In this document: in pieces, positions 18,455 to 26,040 of the stretch
Layout of the letters: each line of letters opens with the position of its first letter
How positions within the stretch are numbered: position 1 is the stretch's first letter
From: Aureimonas glaciei
GTDB lineage: Bacteria; Pseudomonadota; Alphaproteobacteria; Rhizobiales; Rhizobiaceae
NCBI RefSeq assembly: GCF_014643375.1
Contig: NZ_BMJJ01000005.1
Span: forward strand, 248,001 to 312,000
Reading direction: 5' to 3'
DNA: 64,000 nucleotides
The notes under the pieces: model-generated
What the model was told of the DNA's origin: nothing
The model's database searches: none
The model's input: the letters and a program-made list of their open reading frames with translations, nothing else
Program-made: the position numbers and the translations under genes

Positions 18455-20754
18455 TGGCATACACCACGGCGCATTGGGGCATCTACGAAACGCGGAGCGG
18501 CGAGGACGGGCTGGAGATCCTGTCCTGGCACGAGGATCCCGACCCCTCCCCCATCGGCCTGTCCATGGCGGCGCCCGAACTCGACGCCGTGCGCATCACG
18601 CGCCCGGCCGTGCGGCGCAGCTGGCTCGAGCAGGGCCCGGGCGCGAACCCTCACCTGCGGGGACGCGAACCCTTTGTCGAGGTCGACTGGGCGACGGCCA
18701 CGGCGCTCGTCGGCGACGAAGTCCGGCGCGTGGCTGAGACCTTCGGCAACGAGGCGATCTTCGGCGGCTCCTACGGCTGGGCCAGCGCCGGACGCTTCCA
18801 TCACGCCCAGAGCCAGGTTCACCGCTTCCTGAACCTCGCCGGCGGCTATGTCGGCCATGTCGACAACTACAGCCTGGGGGCCGGGCGGGTGATCCTGCCG
18901 CATGTGGTCGCCTCGACCGAAATCCTCCTCGACATGCACACCTCCTGGGATGTGCTGCAGCAATCGACCGACCTCTTCGTCGCCTTCGGCGGCGTTCCGG
19001 TGAAGAACGCGCAGATGTCTTCGGGCGGCGCAGCGCGCCACCGCGTGCGGCCTGCGCTCGACGCGATGGCGCAGCGCGGCTGCCGCTTCATCAACATCAG
19101 CCCGGTCGAAGACAGCGTCCCCGTCGCCGCCGAATGGATCGCGATCCGGCCGAACACCGATGTCGCGATGATGCTGGCCATCGCCCATACGCTGCTGGTC
19201 GAAGACAGGGCCGACCGCGCCTTCCTCGCCAGCCACTGCGTCGGCTTCGAGACCTTCGCGCGCTATCTCACCGGCGCTTCGGACGGCGTGGCGAAGACGC
19301 CGGGCTGGGCGGCAGAGATCACCGGCGTCGACGCGGACCGCATCGCGCGGCTCGCCCGGGAGATGCACGCCGCGCGCACGATGATCAACGTCTCCTGGTC
19401 GCTGCAGCGGGCGGTGCATGGCGAGCAGCCATTCTGGATGACGGTCGTGCTCGCCGCCATGCTCGGCCAGATCGGCCTGCCCGGCGGCGGCTTCGGCGTC
19501 GGCTACGGCGCGCTCAACTCGGTCGGGCACGGCAATGCCAAGTTTAAGGGGCCGACCTTTCCGCAAGGCGAAAACCCGGTGAAGGCGTTCATTCCCGTCG
19601 CCCGCATCGCCGACATGCTGCTCGATCCCGGCGGCACCTTCACCTACAACGGCAAGACGCAATCCTATCCCGACATCAAGCTCGTCTACTGGGCCGGCGG
19701 CAATCCCTTCCACCACCATCAGGATCTCAACCGCCTGATGACCGCATGGCAGCGGCCCGAGACGATCGTCGTCAACGAACAGTCCTGGACGGCCACGGCG
19801 AAGTTTGCTGACATCGTCCTGCCGGCAACGACGATGCTGGAGCGCGACGACATCGGCTCGTCCGGCGGCGAGGAGCATGTCGTGGCGATGAAGCAGGCGG
19901 TGACGCCCTTTGCCGAGGCCCGCGACGATCACGCCATCTTCGCCGCGATCAGCGCCCATCTCGGCTTCGGCGAGGCCTTCACCGAGGGGCGGACGGTCGA
20001 GCAGTGGCTGGCGCATCTGTACGAGGCCGCGCGAGACCGGGCCGGCGACAAAGCGCGCCTGCTGCCGCCTTTCGCAAAATTCTGGGAGCAGGAGCTCGTG
20101 GATCTCGCGCCCATGGCGGCGCCCATCGTCATGCTCTCGGCCTTTCGGGCCGACCCGCAGCGCCACCCCCTGCCCACGCCCTCCGGGAAGATCGAGATCT
20201 TCTCCGAAACAGTCGCCGGCTTTGCGCTCGAAGACTGCGCCGGCCACCCCACCTGGTACGCGCCCCCGGAATGGCTGGGCAGCCCGGCCGCGCAGACGAC
20301 GCCCCTGCATCTTGTTTCCGACCAGCCGACGCGGCGCCTGCACAGCCAACTCGATGCCAGCCCGCACAGTCGGGCCGGCAAGATCGACGGCCGCGAGCCC
20401 ATTGACATCCATCCCTCCGACGCCGCCGCGCGCGGCGTCGTCGATGGCGACTGCGTAGAAATCTTCAACGCGCGCGGGCACTGTCTTTCGACCGCCCGCG
20501 TGACGGCGGGCATCATGCCGGGTGTTCTGCGGCTGTCGACCGGGGCGTGGTTCGATCCGGATCCGACCAGCGGCCTCGAGCGCCACGGCAATCCCAATGC
20601 CCTGACGCTCGACCGCGGCGCCTCGACGCTCTCCCAGGGTTGCAGCGCCCAGACCTGTCTGGTGGATCTGCGGAAATGGGCCGGCGAGGCGCCGGCCACC
20701 ACCGCCTTCGACCGCCCGCCTTTTGTGGCTCCGTCCGACCGTCGGCCGGGATAG
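18454..20754 (+). CDS. Molybdopterin-dependent oxidoreductase, biotin sulfoxide / DMSO reductase class
   Basis: 766 residues of the DMSO-reductase superfamily. The N-terminal region lacks a [4Fe-4S] Cys motif and a Tat signal, as in cytoplasmic BisC. GSYGWASAGRFHHAQSQVHR supplies the likely molybdenum-ligand Ser111. The bis-MGD contacts SGGAARH, YWAGGNPFHHHQD and the C-terminal MoCo dinucleotide-binding domain (HLVSDQPTRRLHSQLD, NARGHC) follow. It would reduce an S- or N-oxide such as biotin or methionine sulfoxide using cytoplasmic electrons. Coupled to GntR by TGATG overlap. Within a sulfur-amino-acid-like locus, an S-oxide substrate is reasonable but unproven. Confidence 0.9.
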   Translation: MAYTTAHWGIYETRSGEDGLEILSWHEDPDPSPIGLSMAAPELDAVRITRPAVRRSWLEQGPGANPHLRGREPFVEVDWATATALVGDEVRRVAETFGNEAIFGGSYGWASAGRFHHAQSQVHRFLNLAGGYVGHVDNYSLGAGRVILPHVVASTEILLDMHTSWDVLQQSTDLFVAFGGVPVKNAQMSSGGAARHRVRPALDAMAQRGCRFINISPVEDSVPVAAEWIAIRPNTDVAMMLAIAHTLLVEDRADRAFLASHCVGFETFARYLTGASDGVAKTPGWAAEITGVDADRIARLAREMHAARTMINVSWSLQRAVHGEQPFWMTVVLAAMLGQIGLPGGGFGVGYGALNSVGHGNAKFKGPTFPQGENPVKAFIPVARIADMLLDPGGTFTYNGKTQSYPDIKLVYWAGGNPFHHHQDLNRLMTAWQRPETIVVNEQSWTATAKFADIVLPATTMLERDDIGSSGGEEHVVAMKQAVTPFAEARDDHAIFAAISAHLGFGEAFTEGRTVEQWLAHLYEAARDRAGDKARLLPPFAKFWEQELVDLAPMAAPIVMLSAFRADPQRHPLPTPSGKIEIFSETVAGFALEDCAGHPTWYAPPEWLGSPAAQTTPLHLVSDQPTRRLHSQLDASPHSRAGKIDGREPIDIHPSDAAARGVVDGDCVEIFNARGHCLSTARVTAGIMPGVLRLSTGAWFDPDPTSGLERHGNPNALTLDRGASTLSQGCSAQTCLVDLRKWAGEAPATTAFDRPPFVAPSDRRPG

Positions 20755-20975
20755 GGCGGCACCCAAGCCGTAAGGCGGGCCTCGAATGACACGGCATCGC
20801 CCGAGACGGGCCGACGCGGAAGCCCTCCGCCGAGCGCTTCGACGGTCGCCTGCGCGACCGTCTGATCAAAACGCTGCTCTCGTCGCCGCAGCAAGCGCTG
20901 GCGATCCCAGCCCGGTGGCCGCCCGACGACAACACGCTTTGCCCCCATTGGAGCTCTCCGCTGGTCTCGCCATCG

Positions 20976-21425
20976 TCAGCGCCCGTACCGCTGGCGAAAC
21001 CCCAGCAGCGAAACGTCCCGCTGCATCTCCATCACGTTGGCATTCTGGACTTCGACATGGGCCGTCTTGCCCCGCTCGAAGGCGTACAGGAATTTGCGAA
21101 AATGATCGCTGTCCCGTCCGAACGAGAAGCGACAGGAAGATCCGCTGTCGGAATACTCGCAGTCGTCCGTCGTCAAAATCCGGGAATGCAGCGGGATCGA
21201 GCTCCGGTCGATCCAGATCGAGATCTTCGCCCCGGGATTGCCCAGCCGACGCGTCGTCACCACCAGTTCGACAGGCTTTCGGTTCTTGTCCCGCTGGAAG
21301 CTGAACGTGACGTTCTGCCCGTTGCGCTCGCCGACCATCAGGTCGACGGAATCCGCCTTCGCCATGGAGAGAGGCGGCATCGACAGGATGGCGCAGAAGA
21401 CAAAGAGTAGCTTGGCACTGTACAT
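20976..21425 (-). CDS. Uncharacterised secreted protein
   Basis: 149 residues. Starting at ATG 21425 gives a clear signal peptide (MYSAKLLFVFCAILSMPPLS, cleavage near AKA). The mature part is a small beta-rich, polar domain with two Cys (DCEYSDSGSSC), perhaps a disulfide, and segments VTTRRLGNPGAKISIWIDRS and FRKFLYAFERGKTAHVEVQN. The open frame extends 41 codons upstream, but the signal peptide fixes the start. The overall pattern is reminiscent of periplasmic IalB/DUF-type proteins, without a firm match. It stands 221 bp from the molybdoenzyme and 154 bp after another secreted-protein gene on the same strand. Confidence 0.6.
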   Translation of the reverse strand: MYSAKLLFVFCAILSMPPLSMAKADSVDLMVGERNGQNVTFSFQRDKNRKPVELVVTTRRLGNPGAKISIWIDRSSIPLHSRILTTDDCEYSDSGSSCRFSFGRDSDHFRKFLYAFERGKTAHVEVQNANVMEMQRDVSLLGFRQRYGR

Positions 21426-21579
21426 CTGCGATGGCCTTTCGTGTTGAGATGGAGAGATCTGCACCGCCTCGAGCCGAGGCTCCGCTTCTTGCCAGCCAGA
21501 GATATCGAAGCGCGGGCAACCGCGCTTCGATCCGGCAGGGCGTTCCATGGCGGGTGGGTCGGAGAGCCGCTGGCTGCCG

Positions 21580-22806
21580 CTAGTTCACGCGGTAAACCAC
21601 CGGGCAGTTCACGATGAAGCCGAGAGGTTTTGGCGGGCCGCCCTCCAGGCTTTCGATGATGCCCTTGGCGCCGGCATCCTCGATGGCGATCGCGTCGGTC
21701 AGCTTCGTGCGATAGCCTTTTTCGATGGCCGCATCAGTCCACCTGACCGGGAACAGGCGCCACATCGGGCTGTAGTCGAGATTGATCGTCGGGATGCCGC
21801 CGAGGACGTTCAGGGGCCCATGGCTCCCCGCATCCGACAGCGCGCTGTTGACGCCCTGCCGGAACGGGTTGTCGATGCCCGTAGGGCCATTGGCGATGGC
21901 GTAGATGCGCTCGGCGGATTCGCCCGGCGCCGCATCTTCGAGCGCAAACGGCAGATCGCCGGTCGCCGGCGCCAGCGTCGCGGTTTCCAGGCTGGCGATC
22001 AAGGGATGGTTCGACTCGGTCGAGATGTAGAAGATGGGTTTTCCGAACGTGTAGCCGAGCGTCATCTGGAGCGTCACCGTCCCATCGCGCGGGCAGATCT
22101 TCCTGACCTTGTCGTGCACCTTCGCAAAATCCGGGCTGCCGTCGCACATCGTGTCCAACGTCTCGGCGGAGACGTCGAAGGCGATTGTCGGCATGTTGAA
22201 GACGGCATTCTTCGCGTTGTCGAGCGCGACCAGCGGCGAGTAGTCGGCATCGCCGACCGATCCAGGCTGGAAGGCTTTGGGCGGAAAGAAGTTCGGCGCC
22301 TCGCCCGGCGTTACGCTGTGCGCGGGCGAAAAGTCGACCTTGCCGGCATCGAAGGTGAATGTCCCGTCCCTCTCGAAACGGCCTGTGCGGGCCGCTTTCC
22401 CCGTGATGCCATAGGCCAATTTGGCCGAATAGTTGATGCCGTGGAGGTTGGCGAGATTTTCGTCCGTGACGTCTGTCAGGATCGACCAGACAAGCTCTCC
22501 GCTGGCGAGCTTGCCCTGGCGCAGCGGCAGCGTCACCGTTCCCGCTTCCAGATCGACGATGGCCGACTTCATCAGCAGGACCGGCCCCAGAAAGGACGGA
22601 TTGACCTCCGACGGCGACGGCTGCGCCACCACGATGTGCTGATCGGGAAAGATCGATTTCGGCGCCGGGCGCGCCTCGTGCAGGGGCAGGCCCTCGATCC
22701 CTCGGTTGATGACTTCAGCCTCTGCGTTCTGAAAGGACGAGGCGATCCCCAGTCCCGCAAGGGCGATCAAACCAGTTCTGTGTAGACTTTCATGTCCAAG
22801 TTTCAT
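21580..22806 (-). CDS. Uncharacterised secreted protein (about 408 aa)
   Basis: The ATG at 22806 gives a basic N-terminus and hydrophobic segment (HRTGLIALAGLGIASSF) ending in an AEA-like cleavage site, so the protein is exported. The mature 380 residues have no recognised catalytic motif. Notable segments are LPLRQGKLASGELVWSILTD, FTFDAGKVDFSPAHSVTPGE, HGPLNVLGGIPTINLDYSP and MWRLFPVRWTDAAIEKGYRT. It resembles conserved hypothetical periplasmic proteins of proteobacteria whose role is unknown. The next gene upstream is an AraC regulator on the same strand. Confidence 0.6.
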   Translation of the reverse strand: MKLGHESLHRTGLIALAGLGIASSFQNAEAEVINRGIEGLPLHEARPAPKSIFPDQHIVVAQPSPSEVNPSFLGPVLLMKSAIVDLEAGTVTLPLRQGKLASGELVWSILTDVTDENLANLHGINYSAKLAYGITGKAARTGRFERDGTFTFDAGKVDFSPAHSVTPGEAPNFFPPKAFQPGSVGDADYSPLVALDNAKNAVFNMPTIAFDVSAETLDTMCDGSPDFAKVHDKVRKICPRDGTVTLQMTLGYTFGKPIFYISTESNHPLIASLETATLAPATGDLPFALEDAAPGESAERIYAIANGPTGIDNPFRQGVNSALSDAGSHGPLNVLGGIPTINLDYSPMWRLFPVRWTDAAIEKGYRTKLTDAIAIEDAGAKGIIESLEGGPPKPLGFIVNCPVVYRVN

Positions 22807-22929
22807 GCCGCTATCCAGTCTCGATTGGACCACGCGTCACTTCGCGCCCCCCATAGCTAGCCGAGACAGGAAGGCCGCTATTCCAGGAAGATCCGGTCGT
22901 TTACGGATCTTTCCGGTGATCCTTTCGCT

Positions 22930-23859
22930 TCACGAGTTTATCAATGACAGCCAGGCGCCCGGCGGCATGGTGGTGACGCGGCGAAACATCGACGTGAAAT
23001 GCTGCTGCGAGCTGAAGCCGCAATGGAAGGCCACATCGGCCAGGCGTTCGCCTTTGAGCATCAACTCCTTCGCCTTCTCGATCCGTCGCATCAACAGGTA
23101 GCGGTGCGGTGTCACGCCCATCGAGCGGGTGAAGGACGTACAGAAATGGCGGGGCGACAGACCGGCGACGCGTGCGATCCGCGCCAGGGGCACTTCGTCG
23201 GCAAGATTGGCTTCGATGAAGTCGAGAACGTCCTGCAAAACGCGGGACGGCAAGCCCCGGGCTGCGCGCCGCGGAGGGGCGGCCCGATTTGAGTGGTGGC
23301 CGAGGAGGTGAAGGGTCAGGAGCACGCCATAGCTCTCCGCCTCCAGAACAGAGGCCGGATTCTTGGTGTCGCCGGCGCGCCTGACATAGAGGTCGACCAT
23401 TCTGCGCAAGGCCGGATCTGTCGCCAGAATGCGGTCGTCCCGCAGTTCGAGCCCGCTGGCGGAGGCGCCACTGTCCTCTTCATACACCGAGGCGACAAAT
23501 TCCGACGTGAAGTAGATCTGGCAAATCGCGACGGCTGAATCTGCTCGGTAGCGCCGGGAAAGACCGCCGGGATACAGCATGAAACTATCGGGATGCGCTC
23601 CGCCCTTCCGGCCGGTAAAACGGCCATCCAGACGTTCCACAGGCCCCCCAGAGCGAACGAAGCTCAGGGAGGCGTGGTCATGGGGCCGGTAGGTGATGTC
23701 GAACCCGCGCCGCGCCCGCCACAGGCCGAAGGGCATAGTCCATCCACCCGGGATGCCGAACAACCCCTCAGCCTGCATCGAGGGGTGGTTCTTCAATAGA
23801 TCCGATGCCTGGTCGGGCACTCCAGTGAATCCGACCCTCTTCATAGCAGCCGACCTCAT
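22930..23859 (-). CDS. AraC-family transcriptional regulator
   Basis: 309 residues: an N-terminal cupin-like sensor (about 30-190; HDHASLSFVRSGG, FMLYPGGLSRRY) and a C-terminal pair of HTH motifs (about 210-305; VPLARIARVAGLSPRHFCTS and ERLADVAFHCGFSSQQHFTS) ending in PGAW, the normal AraC/XylS arrangement. The first ATG is supported by GAGGAG with a 4-nt spacer; a second ATG at codon 6 is the alternative. It probably controls the secreted-protein genes downstream, 123 bp away. Confidence 0.88.
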   Translation of the reverse strand: MRSAAMKRVGFTGVPDQASDLLKNHPSMQAEGLFGIPGGWTMPFGLWRARRGFDITYRPHDHASLSFVRSGGPVERLDGRFTGRKGGAHPDSFMLYPGGLSRRYRADSAVAICQIYFTSEFVASVYEEDSGASASGLELRDDRILATDPALRRMVDLYVRRAGDTKNPASVLEAESYGVLLTLHLLGHHSNRAAPPRRAARGLPSRVLQDVLDFIEANLADEVPLARIARVAGLSPRHFCTSFTRSMGVTPHRYLLMRRIEKAKELMLKGERLADVAFHCGFSSQQHFTSMFRRVTTMPPGAWLSLINS

Positions 23860-24337
23860 TTTTCTCCTCGAAAGCCTCCCATGCTATGAGCTTCAGCGAT
23901 GTTCGCCGAAATGATCTGCGTTCTGGGCCTGCTGCAACTTTGATCCATCGTTCAGAATCACCGGATGGACATGCCGTCGCGGCCGGCCAACTGACTCCAG
24001 TACGCGCCGCAAGGATCAAACGTTACAGAGATCAGAATTTTGAGCCGTTGCTTGTCGCAGCTCCGCAGATCTCAGCATGTCGCCAACGGGCCGAGTTTCG
24101 ACTGTCTCCTGCTAAAGAGCCCTCGAGAACTGCTGCCCGTCTGCATACGACCCATCACGGCTGTTCAGCGGCCCGCGTGCTTGGTCCCAAAGCGCTCATT
24201 CGTTTGCCGTCGAGACCGTCCTTTTCGCCTCCGAAAAGGCAGCAGAGTTGGAACACGCGGCGCACCTGTTGCCGGCCACCGAATTTGCTCTCTGAATTGA
24301 TAGACCCTCGGCCCTGGTCCGTGCTTGAAGCGCGGTC
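23860..24337. other. Gene-free stretch
   Basis: About 480 bp upstream of the AraC gene. Short open frames exist in several frames, but none has a ribosome-binding site, recognisable domain or consistent codon bias. It presumably includes the AraC promoter. No repeat or RNA gene was recognised. Confidence 0.4.
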
Positions 24338-24562
24338 ATGTCGAGTACAATGATCCTGCTCCTGGTGGTGGCAACGCCGATCGCCCTGTCGTCGCTTGCG
24401 TTCTTCTACGCGTCGCTCCAGCCCCGCCGCGATGCCCGCCGGTGGCGGAAGCGCGCGTCTTCATCGGACCGCTGGCCGGGCTTGCCCGAGACCGACGACA
24501 AGCCGCCGGAAGAGGCCGACGCCCCGCGGCCCCGTCACCGGCCACGTCACATTGATGAATGA
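24338..24562 (+). CDS. Small single-span membrane protein
   Basis: 74 residues: an N-terminal hydrophobic helix (MILLLVVATPIALSSLAFFY, residues 5-24) followed by a strongly basic stretch (RRDARRWRKRA) and an acidic/proline-rich tail (PETDDKPPEEADAPRPRHRP). By the positive-inside rule the tail would be cytoplasmic. No family recognised. It stands just before the tRNA-like remnant, and its coding status rests only on the membrane-helix/charged-tail pattern. Confidence 0.4.
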   Translation: MSSTMILLLVVATPIALSSLAFFYASLQPRRDARRWRKRASSSDRWPGLPETDDKPPEEADAPRPRHRPRHIDE

Positions 24563-24568
24563 GAAATC

Positions 24569-24641
24569 TGGTAGGCCCGGAGGGACTCGAACCCCCAACC
24601 AAAAAACCGTTATCCTGCAACCACTTAGCCTACGCCACCTT
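24569..24641 (-). other. tRNA 3'-end remnant (possible attachment site)
   Basis: Read on the minus strand, the segment ends with a good T-arm (GGGGG TTCGAGT CCCTC) followed by CGGGCCT-A-CCA, i.e. acceptor strand, discriminator and encoded CCA. The 5' part does not fold as a tRNA: no anticodon stem can be paired across the ACGGTTTTTTGG stretch, and the 5' acceptor strand is only partly complementary. This looks like the 3' end of a tRNA gene joined to unrelated or decayed sequence, as left by elements that integrate into tRNA 3' ends. The sequence character changes just beyond it (lower GC, ParA-like gene). Confidence 0.45.
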
Positions 24642-24922
24642 TTGCATGTTATGCAGTTTTCTCTGCAGTGCAAGGCCGATTAAGATGGTGCCACTCCCGT
24701 CTTCGCAACCGCCGTAGTCTTCGGACTCGAAGGTGTGTCGAACTACGAACTCCCAGGTTGCGCCTGCAAGAACGAACTCAAAACACCTGACTAACTGAAA
24801 ATGCTGCCCAAAAAAAAATGAAGGCGAAACCATAAAAGACAAGTTTCGGGGCTACGGCAGCTCTGCGCCCATTTCGGCCCTCTATGGTTCTAAGGATGCT
24901 CCCGAACTCGCCATTCGAGACC
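24642..24922. other. AT-richer gene-free stretch
   Basis: About 280 bp between the tRNA remnant and the ParA-like stop, visibly richer in A/T than the surroundings, including a run of A residues near 24808. No recognisable gene in either strand. It is compatible with an island boundary. Confidence 0.35.
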
Positions 24923-25699
24923 TCAAGCGGCCACGCGTCGGTCGTGGCGAATGGTATCGGCAATGCGAGATGCGAGGATCGAGCCCGCGGAGTGTAGAAC
25001 CCCGAGGTTCGCTGCCATCGCTCTTGCCTCGTCCTGCGCACGTGCAATACCTGGTGCGGTGTCGTCACTGAGCGTGAACAGGGTACCCCCGAACATGAAT
25101 GGCGCTTCGTAGGCGGCTCGCTGCGCTAGGCCAACCGGAAAGCGCTCAGTTGTCGAGCGCTCAACTTCAGCTTCCACGGCCCTAGCGATGCGGCTCGGGA
25201 TCTGTGCAATGGCCGTTGCCACGAAGCACCGTCGTTTGGTGGTGCCTTCCAGCTCCGTTGCCAGAAGCTGATCTGTCAGTGCAGCTGCGAACGCGGACAG
25301 CGGTGAGAAGCGTAGTGGAATCAGAACCGTGGCAGCCAGACGCGTTGCTGCCCGCAGCACCTCGGGCCGAGTGCCAGCATCGATGATCACCACTGCACGG
25401 CGTTCGATGCCCTCGCGGACCAGCCCTGCCAGTTGGTTCGTCTTTTCACATTTGGCGACCTCGATCTGGATTGGCTTGCCTGGCTTCGATGCCCAGGTCG
25501 ACAGATCATGAGTGTTGCCCGCGTCAATCAGAAACACGGGCGTTCTAGTCGAAGCAGATGCCGATGCGATCGTAAGGGCCAGAGTCGAAGCGCCGGCGCT
25601 TTTGACCGAGCCGATCGAAATAACGGGGAAGGCTGTACCGTGAACTGAAGAGGCGGCGCGCTCCTGCGCCATCCGAAACCTGGAGGCAAAAGCTCTCAT
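24923..25699 (-). CDS. ParA/VirC1-like ATPase with degenerate Walker A
   Basis: 258 residues with the deviant-Walker P-loop layout: ISIGSVKSAGASTLALTIAS (27-46) sits where ParA has KGGxGKTT, and VFLIDAGNTHDLSTW and VVIIDAGTRPEVLRAA occupy the switch I/Walker B positions. The essential GK[ST] reads GAST, so ATP hydrolysis is doubtful. Related proteins (ParA, VirC1, MinD-like) segregate plasmids or position conjugation machinery; no ParB-like gene is visible nearby. The 5' end overlaps a short upstream frame by 4 bp. Its position next to a tRNA remnant suggests it came with a mobile element. Confidence 0.65.
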   Translation of the reverse strand: MRAFASRFRMAQERAASSVHGTAFPVISIGSVKSAGASTLALTIASASASTRTPVFLIDAGNTHDLSTWASKPGKPIQIEVAKCEKTNQLAGLVREGIERRAVVIIDAGTRPEVLRAATRLAATVLIPLRFSPLSAFAAALTDQLLATELEGTTKRRCFVATAIAQIPSRIARAVEAEVERSTTERFPVGLAQRAAYEAPFMFGGTLFTLSDDTAPGIARAQDEARAMAANLGVLHSAGSILASRIADTIRHDRRVAA

Positions 25700-25944
25700 T
25701 CAAACAGGTCCTTGGCTGGGTTTTGGCTGTCTTTGAGTTTGCCCGGAGCAGGTGGCGCGAAGCTGACCTCACGCCGGGCCAAACCTAGCGACGCAGTTCG
25801 TCTTCCTGTCGGGCCCAGCCTGCCACGACAAACATTACCGGCCGCTGCCCGCAAAAGAGAGCAGCCTGGCCACTGGCCGGACTTTACTCCGCCGTACGGC
25901 GTTTCGCCGGCGCTCCTGTGGCCTGGGTTGTCACCGCCGTGCAC
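25696..25944 (-). CDS. Possible small protein upstream of ParA-like gene
   Basis: 82 residues, basic in the middle (VCRGRLGPTGRRTASLGLARRE), ending KLKDSQNPAKDLFE. Its stop overlaps the ParA-like start by 4 bp (ATGA), the kind of coupling seen in real operons, and this overlap is the only real support. No domain recognised; it could be a small partner of the ATPase or a chance frame. Confidence 0.3.
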   Translation of the reverse strand: MHGGDNPGHRSAGETPYGGVKSGQWPGCSLLRAAAGNVCRGRLGPTGRRTASLGLARREVSFAPPAPGKLKDSQNPAKDLFE

Positions 25945-25981
25945 ACAGACCCGTGAAGCTAAACCTTTGGGCGCTCTCTTA

Positions 25982-26039
25982 ATTGGCCATTAGAGACGAG
26001 TTTGTAAGGTCCAGCCATCTTCTCGAGTTGGTGGCCAAT
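25982..26039. promoter_or_regulatory. Inverted repeat upstream of FecR-like gene
   Basis: ATTGGCCA (25982-25989) and TGGCCAAT (26032-26039) form perfect 8-bp inverted arms 42 bp apart; the right arm ends 2 bp before the ATG at 26041. This could be an operator or a leader hairpin that buries the start. Function unknown. Confidence 0.3.
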
Positions 26040-26040
26040 C

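Noticed and set aside
18442-20766. A 774-codon minus-strand open frame
   Set aside because: Exact antisense of the molybdoenzyme, with no family motif; long antisense frames are expected at this GC content.
24569-24641. A functional tRNA gene
   Set aside because: T-arm and CCA are good, but no D-arm/anticodon-arm pairing or clear anticodon can be formed.
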